From assembly GCA_033182465.1 (NCBI GenBank), contig CP137318.1:496001-560000 (forward strand): a stretch of 64,000 nucleotides of DNA. The letters run 5' to 3'. Within the stretch, counting starts at the first letter, position 1. Each line of letters starts with the position of its first letter. Positions 44,549 through 55,714 of the stretch are shown in pieces. The notes under the pieces are model-generated. The model did not search any database. It saw only the letters and a list, made by a program, of their open reading frames with translations, and was not told the origin of the DNA. Both the position numbers and the translations under genes were made by a program. This DNA comes from Sanghuangporus weigelae. Its lineage: Eukaryota > Basidiomycota > Agaricomycetes > Hymenochaetales > Hymenochaetaceae.

Positions 44549-46407
44549 ATGCGCCCAGGAAACGAGGATATTGATGACGAGCAGGCCGAAGAGGAAAACA
44601 AGATCATAAACGAGGTAGGTCTAATAAAACATATTACATCTGAAGTCTTCTGGTTGAACGCGTTCTAACAGGAATACAAAATATGGTGAGGTCAAAGTAC
44701 ATCTATGAAAAAAGAGATGGGATGACTGAAGAAATGCTTAGGAAGAAGAACTCACCATATCTTTATGATTTGGTGATGACCTCCGCCCTTTCCTGGCCGA
44801 GTCTAACTTGCCAGTGGTTTCCTGACAAGGAGTCGTGCGTATGCAAATTCATTTTATCGTGGCTTAGACTGATTTCAGCACTGGTAAGACCTCCGGACAA
44901 GCCGTATAACATCCATCGTCTTCTGTTAGGCACCCACACCTCAGGCCAATCCCAGGATTATCTACAAATCGCAACTGTACACATACCCAAAAGAGACGGC
45001 CCTGGAGCTGAGCGTCTTGACCACACATCATACGATGACGACCGGGGTGAACTTGGTGGACATAACCTTCCCGCACATCAGCCGCGCATACAAGTCATCC
45101 AACGCATCAACCACCCGGGCGAGGTGAATCGCGCGCGGTACATGCCGCAGAATCCGGACCTCATCGCGACGAAGGCCGTTTCTGGTGAGGTTCTTGTGTG
45201 GGACCGAACCAAACACAGCAGCGATCCAGACCGTGATGGTGTTGTAAGGCCTGATATTCGGCTAGTGGGGCAGACCAAGGAAGGGTAGGCCTCGGGCAGT
45301 TTGAGATAAGAACAGAAGTACTGAGCAGACGATCAGGTTTGGACTTGCATGGAGTCCTTTGAAAAAGGGACATATCCTTGGTTCTTCCGAGGACATGACC
45401 GTTTGCCACTGGTACAAAATTTCTACTTTTCTTGGTTTCAACTTCCCCTAAATGATGTTTCTTATTAGGGACGTAAATCAATATAGCAAAGGGAAGAACA
45501 TCGAGCCTCTCGTTGTTTACAGCGGACACAAGTCGGTTGTTGGCGTAAGTGATTCTCTCTTTGCTTACTACTGAACATTGGGCCTTACGCTACTTGAAGG
45601 ATGTCGACTGGCACGCACGGGAGGAGAACATATTCGCTAGCGTAGGTGACGACAAGAACTTGATGCTGTGAGAATCCTGTGCTCCTTTTACCTTGGTCGT
45701 ACTGAGACGTCGCTTAGATGGGACACTCGAGAACCGAAGGCGCCCTTCAGAACAATAGAGGCTCATGAGAAAGAGATTCTTTCGGTTGCTTGGAGCCTTG
45801 CTAACGATAACCTCATTATTACGGGCGGTGCGGACAATGTAAGACAATCTTCCTTTTCCCATTACACCAAGTGTCCGAACTCATCTGTCATAGGTGATTG
45901 CGCTGTTCGACAGGAGAAACGACGTAAAACGTGTCCATACCTTCGAATCTCACACGGACGAGGTACTTCACCTCGCATGGTCTCCTCATCACGAGACGGT
46001 CTTCGCGTCTGCTAGCTCAGACAGGCGTATCAACATATGGGACCTCGCTCAGATTGGCGTGGAACAGACGCCAGATGACGCTGAAGATGGACCACCAGAA
46101 CTGGTATTCATGCACGGAGGTACATCTCCAACTTATTGTGATTTTTCTTCATATTGATATGCCGGGAATTTTAGGGCATACCTCACGGCCTGCAGACTTC
46201 TCCTGGGCACCTGGAAAGAGCGAGGAATGGCACATCGCAAGTGTATCAGAGGACAATATTATCCAGGTTTGGCAGCCATCCCGCCGAATCTGGGCAGGGG
46301 AAGACCTGGATGTGGACTCGAAGGAACTTGAAACTGATGGAATGGAAGGGGTCGAGAGCACAGCTCAAGTCGATGGGAATGGGGTTGCAGGAAAATCAGG
46401 CGAGTAG
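44549..46407 (+). CDS. RbAp46/48-Msi1-Hat2 family WD40 histone chaperone
   Basis: Ten exons: 44549-44614, 44672-44685, 44742-44834, 44889-45284, 45337-45411, 45469-45544, 45600-45667, 45718-45838, 45894-46119, 46175-46407; 455 residues. Histone H3/H4-binding beta-propeller found in CAF-1, Hat1 and HDAC complexes. Seen: N-terminal helix EEYKIWKKNSPYLYDLVMT, SWPSLTCQWFPD, RARYMPQNPDLIATK, and WD repeats GFGLAWSP..CHWDV, VVYSGHKSVVGDVDWH..LMLWD, EAHEKEILSVAWS, TFESHTDEVLHLAWSP..INIWDL, PADFSWAPGKSEEWHIAS..IIQVWQPS. Whether it is the Msi1 or Hat2 orthologue cannot be decided here. The second exon is only 14 bases. Confidence 0.94.
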
Positions 46408-46610
46408 ATTATGCTGTATTCACTCTAGGTCTATCCTTTTGGAGGATTGCAGGCAAGTATATACCGTGATGCAATTGTACACTGCGATGCGAGCGGAAGA
46501 GTGGAAGACCCAGTTTTAATAGAATTCACTGTGAGAATCATCGAAGTATCGACATGAAAGGAGCAATAATCAAGTAGCGGAATAATATGATGAAGAAGGG
46601 GGAGACGAGT

Positions 46611-46918
46611 TCATAAGAATACGAGCCTTGCAAGCTCGAAAATGACTATGTAGATGCCATAAGACTGAGAGGCAGCTCGAGAGGACTAAGGACACGCACC
46701 TCCTCCACATACAACAAAAACGATTACACCAAGTACCCATAGAGGCACAGGACTCTGCCTTGCGAGGCGCTCCTGGCGCGACGGCTTCGTTGGCTTCTTG
46801 CCTTCGCGAGCGGCTTTGGCGAAGCTCGCATTTTTCTGACGCAACTCATGCTGGGTCGGCTAATTTAACGATGAATTATCACTTTGGCCTAGAATCTGGA
46901 CAGAAAAATGCGTACCAT
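46611..46918 (-). CDS. YSY6: RAMP4 / SERP1 / Ysy6-like small ER membrane protein
   Basis: Exons 46916-46918, 46700-46859, 46611-46645; 65 residues. Tail-anchored protein that associates with the Sec61 translocon and protects new membrane proteins under stress. Seen: a basic cytosolic part (ELRQKNASFAKAAREGKKP, the family's RxxNxxxxK..xxEGKKP core), a short linker, then one membrane span (PLWVLGVIVFVVCGG) and the family's VIFELARLVFL end. The coding part of exon 1 is the ATG alone, followed directly by GTACGC; phases of all three exons agree. It is tail-to-tail with the RbAp48-like gene and head-to-head with BMT5. No exon is long enough to stand out as an ORF. Confidence 0.85.
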
Positions 46919-47094
46919 GGTGGTAAAAGCGAGAGTGATATATAAAACTCGAACGCGCACTGGAAAGTTTGGTTTGGACGTGTCACTCGACGTGGCAGAC
47001 TCATTTAACCTGGTTGCCTAATCTGGGAAGTAGATCACTCAGTCATGATCGACACCAGATCAGATCAACAACTTTTTGATTCTTACGTTCATCC
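46919..47094. promoter_or_regulatory. Bidirectional promoter, RAMP4 / BMT5
   Basis: 176 bases between divergent starts. The minus-strand TTATATATC at 46938-46946 could act as the RAMP4 TATA element, some 20-30 bases above its ATG. Confidence 0.4.
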
Positions 47095-48233
47095 ATGGCT
47101 AAGAAACCGGGTCTTAAAGCAGCACTAGCCTCTCATCAGACGCGATTACAAAAGAATGCGAAAGCTAAGGAGGCCACTCAAAAGAATCAGAAGCAAACAG
47201 CCGGTTTATCCAAAGCAAAAGCTGCTAGCACTCGATCTGCATCGAACTCTTCGCCATCAAGAAAAGCACCTGGCAATAAGGGGAAGTCAACCATCCCTTT
47301 CCAACCAACAGATACGATCCTACTCATCGGAGAAGGGAACTTGTCTTTCGCTCGAGCACTTCTATCTCATCCATCCTTACAATATCTCCCTCCCCAAAAT
47401 GTGACTGCAACATCTTACGACTCAGAGGAGACTTGCTACGACAAATACCCCGACGCACGCGAGATTGTCAAAGATCTCCGGAGACGAGGTGCAGAAATCC
47501 TGTTCTCCGTCGACGCGACTAACTTGGAAAGGTGCAAGCCCCTGAAGAGACGCCGATGGGATCGAGTAGTCTGGAACTTCCCGCATGCCGGTGAGCTCCA
47601 TTGGATCTACGTGCAATCACACATCCCTTATATCAAAGTCTTCAGGGAAAGGGATAACAGATCAAGATCGTAACATTCTCTCAAACCAGATCCTTCTTCT
47701 CGGTTTTCTGAGATCGGTCGCTTCATTCCTCGTGACTGGACCTATACCATCCGTCCACGCGCCACGAAAGAGGAAAAGAAGACTGGAAGATGAGAAATCG
47801 GATGACGATGACGATGAGGAACGGCAGGCTCAGAACGAAGATGACATGTCTGAAGTCGAAGATCTTCAAGGAGAGGCTTTGAATTCCGTGAACCACACCA
47901 GATCTAGGGGAACAGTTCTTATCACGTTGCGAAATGTCCCACCTTACAGTGACTGGTAGGTCCTTCGTCTTGTGACTATCGTCTTATCGTTCATTTCTGC
48001 TCACTTGAATCAGGAACCTTCCAAAACTTGCAAAGTCACCACCTTCCTCGGCTTCAGCTAGAGATTTACAAAATCCCTGGTACATCCAAGTTCGATCGTT
48101 CGCATTCCACCGTAACGATTGGCCGGACTATGAGCATCGTATGACGAAAGGCGAGCGGGCCCATGGAGCTGGAACGACAGGAAAGGGCGGCGAGGATAGG
48201 ATGTGGGAGTTCTGTCTCAGAGATATGGAGTAG
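47095..48233 (+). CDS. BMT5: 25S rRNA (uridine-N3)-methyltransferase, Bmt5-like
   Basis: Exons 47095-47590, 47646-47955, 48014-48233; 341 residues. Family member methylating N3 of a uridine in the large rRNA (U2634 in yeast), nucleolar. Seen: a Lys-rich N-terminus (nucleolar targeting), the SAM-binding loop ILLIGEGNLSFARALL (about residue 77), VTATSYDSEETCYDKYP, VDATNLE, a WDRVVWNFPHAGKG motif (about 158-168), DQDRNILSNQILLLGFL, then VLITLRNVPPYSDW and WYIQVRSFAFH. An acidic insert (DDDDDEE) lies in the middle. All hallmarks of the DUF2431 family are present. Confidence 0.93.
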
Positions 48234-48700
48234 GCCAAATCATTTATCAAAGTTGGCCTTAAGAACGCGGCGAACAGCTACATGTATTCTCATGTGAGAT
48301 ATGTCACTAAATGCCTTTTCGCCGGGACTGGGAATGCTACATCGACGGAGCAGTCTATTGTGCACAGAAGAGCCTGAGACATATGTTGTAGAAACCGTCG
48401 GTTCTACTCCTGGATCCACAGGAAAAGTACACAAGCAAAGCGATGGACACAAGAAGAGCCAGCTGGTGCTCGTGAGAAGTAAAAAGGATCCAAATAAAAA
48501 GCGAGTAGATCAGAAGTGAAAGTGAAAGAGAGCAGGAGAAGCGGTTTTTCGTACCAGTAGGAAGAGTATCCTTAAATCACTGATCAACAAATAAATTATT
48601 GAAACTGCATCAGGTGACCGTGTCCAACCGAAGGTTTGTTACTCATACGCATATACCTAGATAGTACTCAAATGGCACAAGCAGCACGCAACATGTACAC
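48234..48700. other. Intergenic, 0.47 kb
   Basis: 3' flank of BMT5 and promoter of the quinone reductase gene. Nothing recognised. Confidence 0.4.
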
Positions 48701-50090
48701 ATGTTCTCTTTCTCACCAACATTTAGAGCGGCTACCACCAGGTCGTCTCTCATCCTCCGCCATCTATCCACTACCGCCAGAACGATGTCGCTTCCAAATA
48801 AGATCAAAGCTATCATCGTACCCAAGCACGGCGACGTCGACGTCATTGAGCTTGCCGACGTTCCCCTGCCGACGCAGCAGCCTGGAGAGGTCCTCATCAA
48901 GGCATGTATCAACGGCTAATACCGCGTTGCGCATATACTCAGGTTTGTCCTTATGAATGGATAGGTCAGCTATGCAGGCGTGAACTTCATCGACACATAT
49001 ATGCGCAAGGGTATCTATCCCGCGCAGTCCTTCCCCTTCCGAATCGGCCAGGAATCGTCAGGCACAGTCGTTCGTCCGCCGAGCGACGCGTCTGTTCTTG
49101 CCGAGGAAGAGTTCAAGAAGCGCGGGATCCAAGAGGGCGCGAAGGTCATAGCTGTACGTTCCCCCCAACGCATCCATGAACTCGATATGAATGATAACGA
49201 TGACCTATCACATCGAAAATGGTAGAGATACACAGGCTCCTTCGCAGAGTACATCTCCGTACCCTGGAAAGACGTGCACAGTCTCCCATCCAGCATCCCG
49301 CTTCGGGACGGGGCAGCACTCATAATCCAAGGGCTCACAGCGCTCACGTTCGCAACAGAAGCACACAACATCCAAGCGGGCGAGACGATCCTCATCCACA
49401 CCATCGCCGGCGGGTTCGGCCTCATCCTCGCGCAGATCGCCAAAGCGCGCGGCGCGACCGTCATAGGCACGACCAGCACAGAGGGAAAAGCCCAATTCGC
49501 GAAGACGCACACGGGCGCGGACCATGTAATCCTGTATACGAAGGAGGACACGGTGAAGAGGGTGCTGGAGATCACGCAGGGCGAGGGTGTGCATGCCGTA
49601 TTTGACGGTGTGGGGAAGGATACGTGAGGAATTCGCGTTTTGAGGAATCACCGTTTGTTATTAATATTCGTGGTTCTGGATGAAGGTTCGACTCCGATTT
49701 CGAGATGCTCCGCCGCAAAGGAACCCTCATCTCCCTAGGCAATGCATCAGGGCCCGTACCGCCCTTCCCTCCGCTAAAACTCTCGGCAAAGAACATCAAG
49801 CTCCTCCGACCCACGTACGTTCCCTCCCCCCTCCTCTTCCGCGCCAAACTTACTTTCTGTTTGGCGTTCATTAATCTCCTCTCATGTGCAGGGTAATGAA
49901 CTATATATACACACCTTCCGAAGCCAGACACTACGTCGAGACGTTCTACTCCCTCGTCTCCTCCGGAGTAGTGAAGGTTAAGATATTCAAGGAGTATCCT
50001 TTGACTGCTGAAGGAGTGAAGCAGTCCCAGATCGATATCACGGGCCATTCCACCATTGGGAAGTTGATTATCAAGGTTTCAGATGATTAG
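48701..50090 (+). CDS. ZTA1: Zeta-crystallin-type NADPH:quinone oxidoreductase
   Basis: Exons 48701-48901, 48965-49153, 49226-49623, 49686-49814, 49892-50090; 371 residues. MDR-family one-electron quinone reductase. Seen: an Arg/Ser-rich presequence of about 28 residues (mitochondrial targeting likely; ATG 48785 would give the cytosolic form), the fold start KIKAIIVPKHGDVDVIEL, VSYAGVNFIDTYMRKG, FRIGQESSGTV, YTGSFAEYISVP, the Rossmann segment HTIAGGFGLILAQIAKARGA (about 187-206), DGVGKDTF, KGTLISLGNASG and YIYTP. It lacks the zinc ligands of alcohol dehydrogenases, as expected. Intron 1 appears to start with GC (AAG|GCATGT...GATAG); no GT donor keeps the frame. Canonical quinone reductases have GGVG where this has GGFG. 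Confidence 0.92.
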
Positions 50091-50358
50091 GTACCGAGCT
50101 GAGTCGGAGGTACGAAGTGAATGGAAGCTTAGCGGGAGGCCATTTGGAATAGGCTGTGCACCCAACAGGAGGAAAGACTTAAGGATAAGTGATATTATGA
50201 GCTTTAACATTCGTAAAATACATTTTTTCTCCAACAAAGATATGTATAAGAGAGAGGAAGCCGCAGAAAGAGAAACTCCAGGATTTTTTTCGATAACATA
50301 GAAGCAGCAGGAAATGCGTAACGGAAAGACTGAAAGAATATACCATACAACCTCCAAA

Positions 50359-52092
50359 TTATGATCCATTTGCCTTCCCATTTGGCTTTCCACCGCCTGA
50401 GCGCTTCTTTCGCGGATTGCGAGGGTTCTTCCGCTGAGACGCACACTCATCACAGTACCAGACGCCCTTCGGCGCCTCCTTGAGCCCCACACAGCTTAAA
50501 TGGAACTACACGATCAATCATTGATCAGTACAATCATCCTCGCTTGTACGAAGGTAACGCCAAGAACGCATACGCACCCATTCACGTCTACAATTCGGCT
50601 CATCACACCCAATCATCTCGCCATAGCTCCCATTATCGCAGAAACAATAAATCTTGCCGTCATCTGCTTCGCCGTCCACTTCTGTTGCCCCGTCTACCCC
50701 TGCTGCAGCACCGTCTGCAGCCAAGGATTCTGTTGCACCAACATCTCCGGGTGCAGGCGAGCCTTCTAAGGCAGAGGCGAGGTTGGTTGTTAGTGATGAT
50801 TGAGTTGAAGCGCGTGCTTTGGAGGTACTGGGCGCGTGGAGGTCGCGCCCGTTCTCATTTGGCCAGTAGTCCTTGTCTCGCTTTCCTGTCGAAGAAAACA
50901 ATAAGAATTTGTGATAAATGGGTCCAAGCTCCCTACGAACCGTTATCAAAGACATCGCCCAATGAAGGATGCGACGTCGACGTCGACGGTGCCAAGTGCT
51001 GGTTGTCATTCCGCGACAGGACAGACTCGAGCAACGAGCCTTCGCCGTGAGCAGCGCCATTTTGGTTATTCGCGCGACGCTTGTTGGAGGAAGGGGCGTT
51101 GTGCGGATTTCGATGAGAGGTGGTACCTGATGAACGCTGGTTGGCAACTGCATTGCTCGTCGCGTTTGCCGGCGGGTGGTGGGCGAGGGAGGCGACAGAC
51201 TCTGGTGGAGAGGGGTGCCTCTCGACTCTGAGTAGCAAAGTTCAATGTAAATACGAGGCGAAAGTTTGCTCAAGACCCACTTTTTGGTGCGTGGCCCACC
51301 GCGCGGCCTCGATGGTCCCGCTCCCGCACTCTCCCCGGTCTTCTCTTTACGCGGCGACTTGGACGCAGTCCCGTAATCAGCATCTTCGTCCTGAATGACT
51401 TTTCTCTTCTTCGGGCTAGGATCGTTGAGGCCCAGCCAAATCGTACCAGCTACGGGTGCCCTCCTCCTGCGACCTGTCTCGAACGTATGGGGCGGCATGT
51501 ACGCGCGGTGGGAGACGTGAGGGTATCGAGTCTTCGGAACGAGCATCGCAGGCTCGAATTCTGGAAGATGCATCGCCAGCGCTGTGAGGTGATCTTTCTG
51601 TGAATGCAGGCTATCCGCTGCCTGCGTCGCGATGCGAATCTTATCATCCGCACCTGGACGTATTTTGCTGGCCTCCTCAGCGATCTCACCGAGCAGCCAT
51701 AGGCGCTGCTCGCTCGATGCCGAGCGGTCCTCAATCATCTCTATGAGTTTATATATCTTGCTCACTACAGAGGCAACTGTGGACGTGAGCACTGCGTCGA
51801 GCTCGCGGAGGTCGGCGAAGATACGTGAGAGCTCGAGAGGCATAGCGTCGAGGGTATGAGCGTACTCCGAGAGGAGCTCGAGGGAGTAGGATGTTGATGC
51901 TCTCTGTACTGGTAGCGGTCGTGCGGGCGCCAGTGGGCGCGGCGGCGGAGCCATGGCGGGTGTCGACGAGCTCGACTTGGACTGTGGTGAACTGAACAAA
52001 GGCAGGGCCAGAAGTTGCGGCACAGAGCTGCTTGAAACGGGAATCGCCGGCCCGGCGGGGACGAGGTATTTGTACTTGTTTGTACATTCCAT
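50359..52092 (-). CDS. ING family PHD-finger protein
   Basis: Exons 51281-52092, 50941-51227, 50578-50885, 50359-50505; 517 residues. Histone H3K4me3 reader in acetyltransferase or deacetylase complexes (Yng/Pho23 group), nuclear. Seen: an N-terminal ING helical domain (about 70-165: LLSEYAHTLDAMPLELSRIF, a long helix to DDKIRIATQAADSL), a long disordered middle, and a C-terminal PHD finger at about 440-495 with the ING pattern YCFCDNGSYGEMIGCDEPNC, EWFHLSCVGL and GVWYCDEC. A basic tail follows. Which ING complex it serves is not decidable. It is head-to-head with an F-box gene, 105 bases between starts. Confidence 0.93.
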
Positions 52093-52197
52093 ACGGCCTA
52101 TTTGATGAATATCGTTGGTAATCGACTCTACACCGTCACTTCACCATGATCACTGTGCCCCATACCAGCATCTTGCTCTTGACCCTTATCTGCCGAG

Positions 52198-53908
52198 ATG
52201 GGTGAACAAACAGTAGTAGACAATTCGTCTCTTGACGTTCTTACAGCTGCTTTAGACAGACTACAAATTGGATGCCGGCTTGACTCACAGAATTTGTGGC
52301 TAGGCAAGACGCCAGAACAGTACGCTCCTCTCAACTACGACGTGGCATTATTTGAATTTTATAACATCCAGATTGTGCCGAGTCACTCCTGACTCAGACA
52401 TCGAGGAGGCCGCCACATCCCTCCTTGATACCATTCAGCAGCTCAAACGTGTCAATCAACTTCTAGATGCTCTATCGAACTCTTCAAAAGCTTTCATCTC
52501 CACCTTACGGGAAAAATCGACACCCATAATATCTCAACATGGCATAATGTCGCTTCCGGACGAAGTTCTTACGAAAATCTACGAATATATCAAAGATCAC
52601 TATGACCCAATCCCTGCAAAGGACGAAAATTACGCGAACCATAAATATAGCCGGTCTAACAAGTACAATGTCTGCCAAAGAATTAGGCATCTAGCCGTGT
52701 CATCTCCTACGCTCTGGACAACCCTTCACTCCAGGATGCATCGCGAAGAGTTCAGTATCTACCTTAAGAGAAGCAAGAATGCACATCTCTCGATTATTTT
52801 CCGGTCGCCCTGCCCCGACCGGTCATTCTACAAGTTCCTTTCGGGGATATTGCCACATAATCGACGCTGGAAAGAGGTCACTATCGAATGCGCGTCAAAC
52901 ATCCCTTTTGCATGGGAGAGCCTTGATGCACAGCTAATGCAAATACCCGAATTACGAAAACTCGACTTCCCGGCGCTAACGACGTTGATTGTGCGCTCCG
53001 AAGGCTCACGCAGTTCTGATTCACACACACTCGACCTCGTAGAAGATTTCTTCTCTCGTTGGAGAGTGCCTAACTTGCGCCATTTGAGCTTATATTCTGT
53101 CATCCCAAGTCGGATCCATCAGTATGGGAATGTTGTCACGTCCTTGACGTTCAATTTCAGCGATATGGACGTTGTACTGCAGTATTTCTTCTCTTTCCTC
53201 GCTACGCTTCCGAATCTAAGGGAGTTCACACTCGAGGGCGTGCTCCCGACGAGTGCCCTTCAAGAAACATTCCAGCACAGCGCGTCCTTCCCTCACCTTA
53301 CCTCTCTTGCCCTGCGGAAATGCGACAACGAAACTTTGCGATTCGTCCTGCAAACGTTCGACATGCCCAAAGTCTCCAAGTTGATACTCGACATGGATAT
53401 TTCCAATTACACGACGACGGACCTGTCCTTCCTTCCAATTCTGTACAGGTACACCTCCTTGATCTCCCAAATCAAAATCCTCGAACTCTCACTTGACCGG
53501 TCAAGCTCGCACGTACATCCACACGGGACGCTCGACCACCTGCTCATGAACTTCAAATCCCTCGAACACTTCTCTCTCTCGTCCGTCCCTACTCGCCCCT
53601 TCCTACCTACCGGGAAAACACTCGAAACGCTGATGTTTTTTACTGTCAGGAGGTGGGGCCTCAAGACGATCAGAATAAGGGATTGCTCGGACTTGTCGGC
53701 TACGCTGCCGAGGATCATGTATTACCTTGCTCGGAAGAGGACAAATGCTCCTGAAGGCGGCTCATGTTCGACGTCGGTGAAGGGAGGAGAGACGGAGGAG
53801 AATAGGTTCGAAAGACTAGAGATCGTTGGAAGGACCAGCTTTGTCGAAGAAGACTTTGCTTTCGTCCCGAGGGAGAAGATTGTTTGGGTCCCGGATGACT
53901 CTTTGTAA
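52198..53908 (+). CDS. F-box/LRR-like protein, third copy in the window
   Basis: Exons 52198-52319 and 52372-53908; 552 residues. Coiled segment (DIEEAATSLLDTIQQLKRVN), F-box around residue 95 (IMSLPDEVLTKIYEYI ... RIRHLAVSSPTLWTTLHSRM), then leucine-rich repeats (LPNLREFTLEG, FPHLTSLALRKC, MPKVSKLILDMD, QIKILELSLDRS). Candidate SCF substrate receptor. It shares exon layout (short first exon, then one long exon) with the two other F-box genes but is more distant from them than they are from each other. Confidence 0.8.
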
Positions 53909-54613
53909 CTCTAGACGTCATGTCATAGATGCGCTTATCCATACGCACAAAGTAGTACTCAGTAGATGTATGCTTTCAAAATAGCTCTGTCGATAGTCGA
54001 TCGTTCAGTACTTACGATACTCAGACACACAATATCAGTATTAATGCAAGATCATGTTGAGAACCGCGTCGATACAAAGAATGATCTCTAAATACAAGGG
54101 AAACGAGGGCAGCGGAGAATCTATATGCTACAGGAGAGATAACAGACCAAATATCAATACAGTCGACTCAACTGAATTAGAGGAGAAGAAGAGAGCTTCT
54201 GAAAAGGATGATGCAACATGTCCTAAGGTGTATGTATTGTGCTAAAAATGAATAGGCGGATAGTACGAATGATACACGAAAAAGTGATTGGAGCAGCGAA
54301 CGGCGACCGAACACCTGTAACAAGAATTGAGATTGCGACTGTTATTGAGATGTGTGTACAAATAAAAGATGGGCGTAGAAATAGACACGATGGGAACGGA
54401 GAAGCGAATAGCGAATACGAACAGCAGATGAATTCGTGCACGTAGTGCGGATATCCGTGCAGATGGTATGGCGATAGGACGTAAATGGCGTCGTGTTCGG
54501 TTGGCTCGTCATCTCGTTCGTTACAGTTCTAATCGCGCGGACGGGCTAGCGCAGGTCTTTCCTGTCTGCGTGATGCGCGAGTGGCTCTAGCGAACCAGCG
54601 AGGATCCGAGTCA
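53909..54613. other. Convergent 3' region, 0.7 kb
   Basis: A-rich, low-complexity sequence (54240-54440). No gene supported. Confidence 0.35.
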
Positions 54614-54844
54614 TCACTTCCAAAGCTTCCTCAGATTCGCCATCGAGCTCCTCTTGCTAACGCTCTCTCCCTGCCCGTGTCCACTAGAACTACTCGAAGA
54701 ACCAGAGTACATCCGGAACTGTGCGTACATATTGTACGAATCGCGCGGGGACTGCTGCTGCATCGCTGCAAAGGAGAGCGCGGAGGCTGGGGAGGGGCAA
54801 ATTCCGAAGCTCGCGTTGCTCGGTGTCGTTGGGTGGTGAGCCAT
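54614..54844 (-). CDS. Small Ser/Gln-rich protein, unrecognised
   Basis: 76 codons from ATG 54844 to TGA. Composition: His/Pro/Ser-rich start (MAHHPTTPSNASFG), a QQQSPRDSYNMYAQFRMY core, a SGSSSSSSGHGQG run and a basic end (SKRSSMANLRKLWK). A TATA-like ATAAAATA lies 84 bases above the ATG and the 5' context is CT-rich, so a transcribed gene is plausible. I know no family with this end; it could also be the last exon of a longer gene, though no upstream partner was found. Confidence 0.4.
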   Translation of the reverse strand: MAHHPTTPSNASFGICPSPASALSFAAMQQQSPRDSYNMYAQFRMYSGSSSSSSGHGQGESVSKRSSMANLRKLWK

Positions 54845-55714
54845 CGCAGATTGAGATGAGGGGGCGGGGTGCAAATGATAGTATGGGCCCGAGTTGAGGA
54901 ACAATAGGTACTAGCAGGCCGACGAGCTATTTTATGCTCCGTCTGACTCCAGTGCAAGCGCCTAGTTAGACTCCGATTGACGACACGGCACAGCCTACTC
55001 GGGACACGAATTCGACGCGTTCAGGCGGGGTGCCGCAGACAAAGAATAGAGTGGTTTTGATAGGGGCTCGTTCAACGGGGAGGCGGAAAATTTGTCGTTG
55101 TCAAGCGAGCTCGTTAAGCGCCCGAGGACGAGTATGACTCAAAGCTCGTACCAGTTCTGAAGTCGAAGACGGAGCAGAGCGAGCGAGCGAGCGATATCGG
55201 TGGTGCTGAGGCCCATCCCAGCCCGCCCTCCTCAGGCTGCCTATATAACCTACGCATCGAGTGGCCTCCATCATCCACCATCGCACAAAATACAAGCCAA
55301 AGTGTGTAAAAAGGCGCACAATGGTATAATGAGGTAATAGAGCAAACAAAGCCGCCTCGACCGAAGGAAGCAAAATGGTTACAACCGGAGTCAAGTCAGA
55401 TCTAATCTCCCAACAACGCCTTCCATATCGAGTAGCGCCCTTTGTTCGTGTCATTCCCTTTTAAGGAAATATCCCACCCGGAACAATTTTGACAGTAGTG
55501 ATTGGGTCCAATTGTTGTTTTTCGCGGTCGAGTCATTATGAAAGACCATGAGCTAAGGGACTAAGCGAGAATGGAATCCGGAGTTTGAAGAGCCTCGAAC
55601 GAGGTGATGTAGCTTATATGTAATCTTACGCGTGGATCTTCAAAAGTACAAGGACGAACCTTTCACTTCTGAAGGAATCCACGCATTGTGCGCATGCAGA
55701 CGACCTACTCAAGT
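54845..55714. other. Intergenic, 0.87 kb
   Basis: Promoter of the small ORF (left). The rest holds short ORFs without family resemblance. Confidence 0.35.
54928..54935 (-). promoter_or_regulatory. TATA-like box of the small ORF
   Basis: Minus-strand GCATAAAATAGC at the right distance from ATG 54844. Confidence 0.45.
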
